This document shows positions 1 to 7,896 of a stretch of 64,000 nt of DNA, piece after piece. Positions within the stretch are counted from its first letter, which is position 1. Each line of letters begins with the position of its first letter. A model generated the notes under the pieces. It saw only the letters and a program-made list of their open reading frames with translations, was not told where the DNA came from and searched no databases. The DNA comes from SAR324 cluster bacterium (GTDB taxonomy: Bacteria; SAR324; NAC60-12). The DNA is taken from contig JANQJU010000089.1 of assembly GCA_028281495.1 (NCBI GenBank), forward strand, positions 62,001 to 126,000, written 5' to 3'. The position numbers and the translations under genes are program-made.

Positions 1-1205
1 GTATTAGAGTCGTCTTTTCCTCCAATGCCTTGCTCTTTGGGATTAAGATGTTCTCTGTGTATTGCTGTTTTGCCTTCACCACCATGTAGAGTGGGTGTTG
101 GGTAGAAAGGATGTTTAGTTTTAGGGTTTGAAGTACTGGAGTTATCCTTTTCTTCAATTAAAGAAATTCCTGCAGATATTTGGTCACTTTCTTCTATTTT
201 TGAACTTCCATGTTTTTCAAGTGAGGTGCCTGTTGTTGTTGTTTTTCCAAGAAGTTTTTTCGCTCTTGGATTTTTCTTGGATTTGTGAAAATTGATTCTA
301 GCTTGATTAGGATCAGTTGATTTTGACCGACCAGTATTAGCGGATTTATTTTTATTATATTCGTTATACTGTTCCACGTATTGAAGAGCTTCATCTTTTT
401 TAAGATTTATAAACCATTTGTAAAACTCAGTTTTAACTTTTAAAGTATTTTTTATATAATTTTTAAAACCAATACTCGTTAATGTATCCCACGTCGGAAG
501 ATCGTATAAAAAATCTGGCATGCTAACTTTTTGCACAGTCTCTAAATTTATTGAGGATTGAAACGAAGAATCTGAAATCTGGTGAATTTCTAGTTCGTTA
601 CCTATTTTTTCCCCCATCTTATCAGCTTCCTGCTCCAATCCTCGTTCATCATTTATTTTCAACCCATTTTGCATTTGCAGTGTGGGTTTCACCCTTCCTT
701 GTTTTTGCTGCACCACATGCCACGCTTCGTGAGGTAGGTGCCTTTCTTGTCCAGATGCCACATGGATATTAGTTCCCCGGGTGAATGCGTGGGCTTGTAG
801 TTGTGCTGGTTGAGAAGAATTGTAATGCACCTTCACATCATCCATCGAATAGCCAGAAAGATTTTCGATTCCGCTTTTGAGCTTGTCTGGAAGGCCGGTT
901 GTATTTTTTTTATTTTGTATCGTTGGCTGGGTCGATACTTGTTTCGTTGGTGTGCCCCTTGAAGATTCTACTACCTGCATTTGAGCTATCGTTCGAGGAC
1001 TGTTGGCAATCAGGGCTTGCATTTGAATCAAGTGCTGTGCATGAGGGCTGCAATTTGCAGCTTCCTGCATCTTCTTTAGTGTGGTCACTTCAGGTCGGTT
1101 GTCACTCCCTTTAAATGAGGATCGAATCGAATTTTGTTCTTCTTTCAGAAGCTGATTTGTGGCCTGATTTTTACTGTCTTGAGGTTTATCGGTATACTTG
1201 TTCAT
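1..1205 (-). CDS. DUF4157-domain eCIS cargo/effector candidate (3' end cut by window edge)
   Basis: The frame is open from an ATG at 1205 (upstream GGGAG) to base 1, 401 codons with no stop, so the C-terminus lies outside the window. Residues about 104-185 match the DUF4157 fold typical of eCIS-associated proteins: a DDVKVHYNSS stretch, then GTNIHVASGQ, then HEAWHVVQQ, whose HEAWH at 159-163 is a HExxH metalloprotease-like motif. Residues 1-100 are polar and low in structure, as in loading leaders. After about residue 200 the sequence is markedly AT-richer, Lys/Asn-rich and unlike anything I recognise. It is the last gene of the eCIS operon, 57 nt after the membrane-protein gene, which fits a packaged cargo. 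The DUF4157 assignment is firm; cargo status and toxicity are inference, and the terminal domain cannot be seen. Confidence 0.85.
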   Translation of the reverse strand, partial: MNKYTDKPQDSKNQATNQLLKEEQNSIRSSFKGSDNRPEVTTLKKMQEAANCSPHAQHLIQMQALIANSPRTIAQMQVVESSRGTPTKQVSTQPTIQNKKNTTGLPDKLKSGIENLSGYSMDDVKVHYNSSQPAQLQAHAFTRGTNIHVASGQERHLPHEAWHVVQQKQGRVKPTLQMQNGLKINDERGLEQEADKMGEKIGNELEIHQISDSSFQSSINLETVQKVSMPDFLYDLPTWDTLTSIGFKNYIKNTLKVKTEFYKWFINLKKDEALQYVEQYNEYNKNKSANTGRSKSTDPNQARINFHKSKKNPRAKKLLGKTTTTGTSLEKHGSSKIEESDQISAGISLIEEKDNSSTSNPKTKHPFYPTPTLHGGEGKTAIHREHLNPKEQGIGGKDDSN

Positions 1206-1262
1206 TCCATCTCCCTTAGATTCACAATACCTAAACATAAGAACGAAATGCCTCTAATTTCC

Positions 1263-3344
1263 TCATGGAAACTTCCCCATCCGTTTTTTATTGATGCCAA
1301 GGATGGCCATGGTCAGCACGACGATGCCCAGGAATAGCAACAGGATCCAATTTTGTTGTTGTTTCCAAAACGGATCGCAGACGAGGGCAAGCAGAAATCC
1401 CACCACCCAAGCTCCAAACAGAATCAGGACCAACGTCGGGCGGTACCAGGTGCGTGACAGGACATAGGTCCAAATCAGCGTCATGTAGATCAGCAAGGCC
1501 CAGGCTCCAAAAAACAGCACCGTGCGCACCAACCATCGATTGGGACACACCACATTGCAGATGGCATTCCCTTGCAGATAGGCCCATTTTTGAAACCCAC
1601 GGAGCGTTTTGCCCTCCAGGTCCAAGCGATCCGTTGCCACTTGATTGACTAACGGCTTCAAGGGTAAGGGCCACAAACTGATCCCCGAAAAGTTCCATTC
1701 TGAATAATCAAACGCGTCTTCCATCGTGGTCCTTTTTTGATCCCGGAGCGTGACCAACGGCACCAATTTTTGGAGAATTTCGTCGGCATCTTGCACATCC
1801 GTATGACGGTCCAATACCGTTCGAATTTTCTTTAAGGACTCGAGGGTTTCAGACGGTTCCCGGAAAGTCTCTGGACCATCAATGGTGATGATGAATTTGT
1901 TGATATGTGGGGAAATCCTGATCAGGTTTTCTAACGTGTAGAATCCTTCATTTTTTTCCGTGAAATAATAATCAGGCACCATGAGGTTCAGGTAAAAACG
2001 ATCCGAAGGCGTGGCCAGCTTGGAGCCGCTCAACGCATACTTCAGTTGTGCAATAAAAAACGTGAACCGTTGTTGAGCTGCTTTATCCAGACGACGTAAA
2101 TTCAAATGCAAGGTGACCCCATCGGCCATCGTTCGGACAGGACTTTGGCCAAAGGAAACATACGGTTTCAGAACATCAATCGCATTGGGGTGAACCTCTT
2201 CCTTCACCAAACTCACAATCTGTTCCACCAAATCGTCACCAAATTGCAGGGACCGAGCGGACCACTGTTCATTGGAAATCACAGCATCAAGCCGCACCCG
2301 ATATTTATGGGCTTTGGCAATAAAGTTGGAATACGGTGGGGCACTCTTCCAGTTCAGAGGGGATCGAATCCGATTATCGGTGCCCAACGTATGGGTGTAA
2401 TATTGAATTCGAGAAAACAAATGGAAATCGATAGGCTGTGGGCTTCCAGCGGACCAATACGGATAAAAACCAATCGTATCTTCTTGAAAACGATTGTTTG
2501 CAGGAACCGTTTGTGCACAACCGCAATCGCTTTCATTCCATTGGATGGGCACTCCATGAGTTCCTGGTGGCAAATCGTCTTTAGCTAAAGCCGCATCGAT
2601 TTTGGCATAGTCTTCTTTGGGCAAGTTTGCCAATCCGACCATCTCCAAGGCTTTTTCCAGAGCATCCTTTTGATAAAACACAATGCCGACCAAGGGTTTC
2701 AATTGGGCAATTGGAATGGTCGTGAGATCGATGATATTCAGCGCCTCCTTGAGGTTCTCCAACGATTGAGACGTAACCGTATGATCCGCAGGTAACGGAA
2801 TAATAATCGTGGTCGTCGGTGCCAATGGTAGGGATTCGGTCTCATCTGACGAAGGAATTTTTCCATCTTCGGGTGGTTCCAATTCTTTTCCATACGTAGC
2901 GGTATTTTTTTCAGATGGGGTTGTATTTGGTGCCTCCAGTACCTGATCAGAAGACGATAGGTCTCTCTTCGTTTGGTCCGGCGGTGTGGTGTTTTGGGGT
3001 TGTAGTGATTGGGCATTTTGTCCTTTCCTCGGCAACGGAACGATCAACATATCCAGATAGCTCTCAGGAACCCGTGTTAAGGGTTCGAGAATCGGGCGGA
3101 CCTGAGCACGAAGCGCGGGCTTGCTGCCTGGAGCATCGAGCAAATCGTTCAATTGCAGCAGCAATGCGGTTTTTGCTTGGAGCAATTCAAAATCTTTTTG
3201 TGTCAGCAGGTAAAGGTTCGGGGGCGACTGACCGTTAACGGGAACCACGCTTCCCCAACTGAAAAACACCATCAGGGCAGCAATCAGCAGACGCGTGGGA
3301 TCAAGTAAACGTATTGGATCGAATACGGTCATTGAATATTTCAT
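1263..3344 (-). CDS. eCIS-linked membrane protein with GH18-like extracytoplasmic domain
   Basis: 693 residues. A signal peptide or N-terminal anchor (about 17-38) is followed by a Pro/Thr/Glu-rich linker (about 100-200). A globular region from about 270 begins DTIGFYPYW, like the first strand of GH18 chitinase-type barrels, and ends near a strand with the residues SGISLWPLP. Three hydrophobic segments fill the last 100 residues. I do not find a GH18 DxxDxDxE catalytic motif, so the barrel is probably non-enzymatic. The start at 3344 has GAGGAG six bases upstream. The gene lies between the eCIS ATPase and the DUF4157 gene with a 21-nt gap to the ATPase, so it is part of the operon. A role in anchoring the particle to the membrane or in cell-envelope release is inference. 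Confidence 0.75.
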   Translation of the reverse strand: MKYSMTVFDPIRLLDPTRLLIAALMVFFSWGSVVPVNGQSPPNLYLLTQKDFELLQAKTALLLQLNDLLDAPGSKPALRAQVRPILEPLTRVPESYLDMLIVPLPRKGQNAQSLQPQNTTPPDQTKRDLSSSDQVLEAPNTTPSEKNTATYGKELEPPEDGKIPSSDETESLPLAPTTTIIIPLPADHTVTSQSLENLKEALNIIDLTTIPIAQLKPLVGIVFYQKDALEKALEMVGLANLPKEDYAKIDAALAKDDLPPGTHGVPIQWNESDCGCAQTVPANNRFQEDTIGFYPYWSAGSPQPIDFHLFSRIQYYTHTLGTDNRIRSPLNWKSAPPYSNFIAKAHKYRVRLDAVISNEQWSARSLQFGDDLVEQIVSLVKEEVHPNAIDVLKPYVSFGQSPVRTMADGVTLHLNLRRLDKAAQQRFTFFIAQLKYALSGSKLATPSDRFYLNLMVPDYYFTEKNEGFYTLENLIRISPHINKFIITIDGPETFREPSETLESLKKIRTVLDRHTDVQDADEILQKLVPLVTLRDQKRTTMEDAFDYSEWNFSGISLWPLPLKPLVNQVATDRLDLEGKTLRGFQKWAYLQGNAICNVVCPNRWLVRTVLFFGAWALLIYMTLIWTYVLSRTWYRPTLVLILFGAWVVGFLLALVCDPFWKQQQNWILLLFLGIVVLTMAILGINKKRMGKFP

Positions 3345-3365
3345 GGTAACTCCTCAATATGGCTC

Positions 3366-4709
3366 CTAAATGGTTTTACCTTCCTTGCGTAATTCTTTGA
3401 CAACACCTCGAACCAAGTCTTGATGAGAGATGGCGATACGACGTTCGTGCAATGTGTGAATGGCGGCATACCGGATGGCATTGGTAATGGCCCCCCCAGT
3501 GAGCAAGTATTCTTCGGCTAAAGCAGAGGGGTCCACGTCTCCCGTCAGTTGTGTGGTGCCCGATAGCATCTTCTTCCAGAGAGCCGTGCGTTCGTTTGCC
3601 TCGGGTATGGGGAAATACACTAAAGATTGAAATCTGCGTGAAAAGGCTTCATCGATATTCGCTCTCAGGTTCGATGCCAGTATGACGACTCCCGAAAAAT
3701 CTTCGATCCGTTGCAATAGATACGAAATTTCCTGATTTGAGTGGCGGTCATTGGAATTGTGGGTGGTGGTCCGTTTACCAAACAACGCATCGGCTTCATC
3801 AAAAAACAGAATCCAATTTTTGTTTTCCGCTTGGTCGAACAAGTTCGCTAGATTTTTTTCCGTTTCGCCGATGTATTTCGACACCATTGCTGAAAGGTCG
3901 ATCCGATACACATCGGCTCCCACGGCGACACCAATGAGGCTAGCCGTCAATGTTTTCCCGGTTCCAGGAGGACCATAAAATAGGCTGCGATATCCCGGTT
4001 TGAAATGCTTTGCCAAGCCCCATTCGTGTAAAATTGTTTGAGTGTTTTGAACCCACAAAATGATGTGTTCGACCTCCATGCGTGTTTTGGGTGCCAACAC
4101 CAAATCGTCCCAAGTCAACGGGGTTTCGAGCAACTTGGCAGGAAACTCCATGCTATAATCCGGTTTTTGTGACAGGCCGGTGGTCAAGCGGTTCAGAGTA
4201 TCCGGATGGATCAACAACGCACTGCTATAAAACGGTTCCCCCGGTTTGGATCGATCCAAGCGTAGCAACCCCGCTTTCATAAATGGGTGATGGCGTTCGA
4301 ACATTTGAGTCAGTTCGAATCGTTTGACGAGGTCGGTGCCTGCGATTAGAAATGCGGCAGTTTCGCAGGTCGGCAAGAAACCACCGTGATGTTTTCCGAT
4401 CCAGCCTCCAAATTCGGTGTAATTGCGACCGAAGGGAGTGTTAACAAACAACAAATCCAAAACTTGAGGTCGGATATGAGGGACAAGCGCCAAGATCAAA
4501 ATCACTCGTTCTTCCGTATTCAGTTGGTGTTCGTGTACCAACTGCGCGTAGGCGGACGAATCCTGCAACAGATCGGGTGGGGCGATCTGTTGGATGCTCT
4601 CGTAGTCGCAGGGTTTCCGAAAATACAAGGACAACCGAGTTTCCAACACCAGAGCCAACCAGTCGATTTCTCGGTCCAAGCTCAGCGCGTTGATTTGCAG
4701 AGGGATCAT
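3366..4709 (-). CDS. afp15: eCIS AAA+ ATPase, Afp15/Pvc15-like
   Basis: 447 residues. The AAA+ module occupies the C-terminal half: Walker A GPPGTGKT, Walker B ILFFDEADALFG, then a sensor-type stretch VVILASNLRANIDEAFSRRF carrying sensor 1 and the arginine-finger region. The N-terminal 200 residues are a family-specific domain. In characterised eCIS the single AAA+ protein is needed for particle assembly and cargo loading, and it sits directly after the tape-measure gene as it does here (28-nt gap). Length and order match the family. Protein-remodelling function follows from the family; nothing in the sequence identifies its client. Confidence 0.93.
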   Translation of the reverse strand: MIPLQINALSLDREIDWLALVLETRLSLYFRKPCDYESIQQIAPPDLLQDSSAYAQLVHEHQLNTEERVILILALVPHIRPQVLDLLFVNTPFGRNYTEFGGWIGKHHGGFLPTCETAAFLIAGTDLVKRFELTQMFERHHPFMKAGLLRLDRSKPGEPFYSSALLIHPDTLNRLTTGLSQKPDYSMEFPAKLLETPLTWDDLVLAPKTRMEVEHIILWVQNTQTILHEWGLAKHFKPGYRSLFYGPPGTGKTLTASLIGVAVGADVYRIDLSAMVSKYIGETEKNLANLFDQAENKNWILFFDEADALFGKRTTTHNSNDRHSNQEISYLLQRIEDFSGVVILASNLRANIDEAFSRRFQSLVYFPIPEANERTALWKKMLSGTTQLTGDVDPSALAEEYLLTGGAITNAIRYAAIHTLHERRIAISHQDLVRGVVKELRKEGKTI

Positions 4710-4737
4710 GGTTTCTCATGGGTAGAGGTTTCAGCAA

Positions 4738-7700
4738 TCACCGCCATTCCACTTGGATGAGGTGCGGCATCCAGGAATACTTCACCGGGCCAATAGCCCA
4801 AGGAAGTCGGTCAAGCAGCATGTCAAACGGCTTGGACTCGACCTGCAACAGCCATTGATCGTCTTGGAACAACAAACGCCCGTTGCGTTGGAAAAACGAT
4901 TCACGGAATCCAACCACCGAGGTATTTCCAATCGCGCTCCAATTTTCGATCATTGCTTGAATAAGGCCTTCAATGGTTTCCTGTTCGAAGTCAGTGACTT
5001 GAATGCCTCGGCAGATTGGTTTTCCCGAGGCATGGCCACAAAGCAGTTTATTCAATACGAGTTGATATTCAGGGGCGGCCATGTCCTCGTTTGTCATGAA
5101 TTGAAGCAGATGGATTGCCCGTTCCGTGTGTCCTTGTTCCGCGAAACGATGATTGTTCAACAACCCCAGCATTTGAAACAACTGGGGCAAATATGGCCTC
5201 GCCACCACCATTCCCGCATTGGCGATATAGATATCTTCCAACGGGCTGCTTTTTAGATCTACCTCACCACTTCCGGTTTGCTCAGCTCCTTGACTGCGAA
5301 ACCAAGCTCCTTCTGGTTCTGTGGAACTTCCACCGCGTGTTGCAACAATCCTGGCCTCTGAAGTGCTGGAAGCGGATCGTGCGAACTGTTCGCAGTCTTT
5401 CAACAAAGCTTCGAAATCAATCACCTCGTTACGAATCATCGCAGCCAACAATTGGGAAAAGAAATGGGCACGCAGGGTGGTCCGGCGGACTATTCGATTG
5501 AGGGTCATTGTGAAAGAGGAGGTCTCCCTGAGCTTGGATATGCCTTCTCGCTTAGCGGCCAGAGCTAAAACGAGTTGCCGCGTTACTTCAAACGGCAACT
5601 TCGTCAAGATTCCTTCCCAAGGCAGGGTTCCTGATTCCCACTCGGAAAACAGTTTGTGGAGTTGTGCCGGGTAGTCGAGCAACCGTTCCAAATTTCGGAT
5701 AAAATTTTGCTCCATTTTGTAAGTGATCACTTCATTGGGCAGGCTGCTGAAAAGCCGGATCGCCTGGTAAAGCACCTCGCCCGTATAAAGTTCCAATACA
5801 GTCTTTTTGTTTTCCGAGGAGCGCTTTGGCTTCGAGGGAGGAGAGTCTGGAATGGCACGTCTCGTCTGATTTACTCTTTGAGTGGAATTCAGCAACTCGG
5901 TGAAAAACTGTCGAAGCGTATCGCGAAATGCGCGAGGTAGTGGGGATTGCCTTAACGATTTCAACATGGCAACCAAAAGATTGGTATAATTTAAATTATG
6001 GTGAGCTGCCATCTGACGGATCAAACTTTCCAAGTAAGATCGTTTGTTGAAAACGCTGCCTCGTTCCACCAACAGATACGTCAGAGTGAACCTCTGCAAC
6101 AGATTTTTGGGTTCATGAACGGCTGGATGAGACGCTTCTTCTGCCGGAGAAAAAACTTCAGGATGTTCAATGATTTCAGCAATGGATTCCGCTGCCTGAG
6201 GTTCTAGCAATTGGACGATATCTTTCCACATGGTGTCGGTCACTTCGTCTGCCCACTTTTGGCGCAGATGCGGTTGCTGTCCGTAGCGGTGTAGGCTCCG
6301 TTTCAGAAATTCAGCATGGTGTGACAACACTTGTTTCCAAATGGGTTCGAGTGAATGAATCGGTTGTTTTGTTAAGGCGCGGAGGATCTGCTGTTCCATA
6401 TTCTCATCAGAAGACGATTTTGCGGCAGGAGTCGACTGGACGGAATCCACCGTGCGTAAGTCTTGCAAAACCAACCAAATTTCATTGCTGACGTGGTTGA
6501 CATCCAATCGTTCAATGGTTTCAGAAAGAGAGTCCAACAAATCGGAATATCGCTGATTGTGATGGGCCGCCATTTGCCGTAACAAGCTTTGAAGATAAGC
6601 CAGTTTGTTGAATTGGCTCCCACGTTCCACCAAAAGGTAGGTCAAGGTGAATTCCCAGAGTTGCCCTTTCAGCTCGTCCACAGATTCTGGTTTATCGGCT
6701 GGGATGCCCTGAAACACCTGTGGCCGATCCACCACATGGTGGACGAAACTGTAATCGACCGGTTCGAGCACAACCACAACATCGCGAAGCATGGGATCAG
6801 AAAAGTGGAGAACCCATGTCTTACGTACCGGCTCCGAGCGACCATGCAAACGCAACATATGCTCAAACAGATGAAGGTGTTGATTCAGCAAAATGGCCCA
6901 CACTTGAATCAACTCGTCTGCGGCTCCCGCAGTGAACATCTGCGACAATCGCTGCTGCAAGTCGAAGGATTCCGAATCGATCTCACTGGCAAACAAAACA
7001 GGAAGTGGCACTTCCATTTGTTGAAATACTCTGGCCACTCCGGGAGAGGCTTTGGAGAGGCTTTCAGGTCGCATCAAGTCAGCCAAAAGAAATTCGAGAG
7101 TCTGGGGAGATTCAGAAAGCAGACAAAACTGTTGAATCACACGTTCCAGCAACGCCACCGGTCGGGCCAATTCTGCACCCAAATAGAGAAGTTCCGATAG
7201 CAGAGCTACCCACAGTTGGGTTTCCAGTTGATTGACAGAAAGCCCCGTTCGTTTTCGAAAAATGTCGATTTTGAGCAAGTCCTCCACCAGTGCATGAAGA
7301 AACGGATGGTGATCGCCAATCAAGGCACGAACCAATGTCAAACGAGTCGACTTGGAAAACTGGGTCACGATTCGCCGAAGCATATTGGGGCGCGAGCGAT
7401 TTTTTCGCAAAAATTCAAGCAAAGGGGTTGAATGCGTTGTTGACGAAGCATTTGGTGGGGGAATCAATGCCTCCAAGAACAAAGTCTCCATTGTCTGACC
7501 AGGACCGAGCTGAGTGTTCCACGACAAATGCCCTCGACTCAAATAGTAGAGAACATGTTCCAGCTGAGAAAGTTGCTCGTTCCTCCGAATTGCAGTGGGG
7601 GTTTCGGTCTCCAACGATTTTAGGTGTTTCATCAGCACCTCCCAAAGTTTGGTTCGCAATCGGGTTTCCATTTCTTGTTGAAATCCGGTGGACTTCACTT

Positions 7701-7896
7701 GGCCGAGGTCGACCTCCAATCGTTCCAACAAGACCACATCGAGTTTGCCAACCGCCTCGTCGAAAACCTCTTCCACAACCGGCATCAGGCGATGGATAAA
7801 AAAGTTTCCTGCTTCTTGTTGAAACTCGTCCGACAAGTGTTCGTCATTGAAGTCGATCTCCAATTGGGCTGTCTTAATCGTGTGCGTCTCAATCAT
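4738..7896 (-). CDS. afp14: eCIS tape-measure protein, Afp14-like (CIS_TMP family)
   Basis: 1,052 residues from the ATG at 7896. This start is preferred over an upstream in-frame ATG at 7914 because GGAGGGG lies just before it and because it gives an 8-nt overlap (ATGATTGA) with the stop of the preceding gene, typical of translational coupling. The N-terminus has the family signature: a HTIKTAQLEIDF strand, a helix with two acidic clusters, then ERLEVDLGQV. The body contains two similar segments around residues 320-450 and 500-640 (FLKRSLHRYG-type helix, then TLTYLLVERGS.FNK), an internal duplication. Family members set the length of the sheath-tube barrel; an extended, largely helical protein of this size fits that role. 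Confidence 0.88.
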   Translation of the reverse strand: MIETHTIKTAQLEIDFNDEHLSDEFQQEAGNFFIHRLMPVVEEVFDEAVGKLDVVLLERLEVDLGQVKSTGFQQEMETRLRTKLWEVLMKHLKSLETETPTAIRRNEQLSQLEHVLYYLSRGHLSWNTQLGPGQTMETLFLEALIPPPNASSTTHSTPLLEFLRKNRSRPNMLRRIVTQFSKSTRLTLVRALIGDHHPFLHALVEDLLKIDIFRKRTGLSVNQLETQLWVALLSELLYLGAELARPVALLERVIQQFCLLSESPQTLEFLLADLMRPESLSKASPGVARVFQQMEVPLPVLFASEIDSESFDLQQRLSQMFTAGAADELIQVWAILLNQHLHLFEHMLRLHGRSEPVRKTWVLHFSDPMLRDVVVVLEPVDYSFVHHVVDRPQVFQGIPADKPESVDELKGQLWEFTLTYLLVERGSQFNKLAYLQSLLRQMAAHHNQRYSDLLDSLSETIERLDVNHVSNEIWLVLQDLRTVDSVQSTPAAKSSSDENMEQQILRALTKQPIHSLEPIWKQVLSHHAEFLKRSLHRYGQQPHLRQKWADEVTDTMWKDIVQLLEPQAAESIAEIIEHPEVFSPAEEASHPAVHEPKNLLQRFTLTYLLVERGSVFNKRSYLESLIRQMAAHHNLNYTNLLVAMLKSLRQSPLPRAFRDTLRQFFTELLNSTQRVNQTRRAIPDSPPSKPKRSSENKKTVLELYTGEVLYQAIRLFSSLPNEVITYKMEQNFIRNLERLLDYPAQLHKLFSEWESGTLPWEGILTKLPFEVTRQLVLALAAKREGISKLRETSSFTMTLNRIVRRTTLRAHFFSQLLAAMIRNEVIDFEALLKDCEQFARSASSTSEARIVATRGGSSTEPEGAWFRSQGAEQTGSGEVDLKSSPLEDIYIANAGMVVARPYLPQLFQMLGLLNNHRFAEQGHTERAIHLLQFMTNEDMAAPEYQLVLNKLLCGHASGKPICRGIQVTDFEQETIEGLIQAMIENWSAIGNTSVVGFRESFFQRNGRLLFQDDQWLLQVESKPFDMLLDRLPWAIGPVKYSWMPHLIQVEWR

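Noticed and set aside
194..394. 66-codon minus-strand frame inside the DUF4157 gene
   Set aside because: It is an out-of-frame shadow; the real frame runs from 1205 through base 1 without a stop.
2106..2588. 160-codon plus-strand frame antisense to the GH18-like gene
   Set aside because: Shadow of the real gene; no start signal or protein features.
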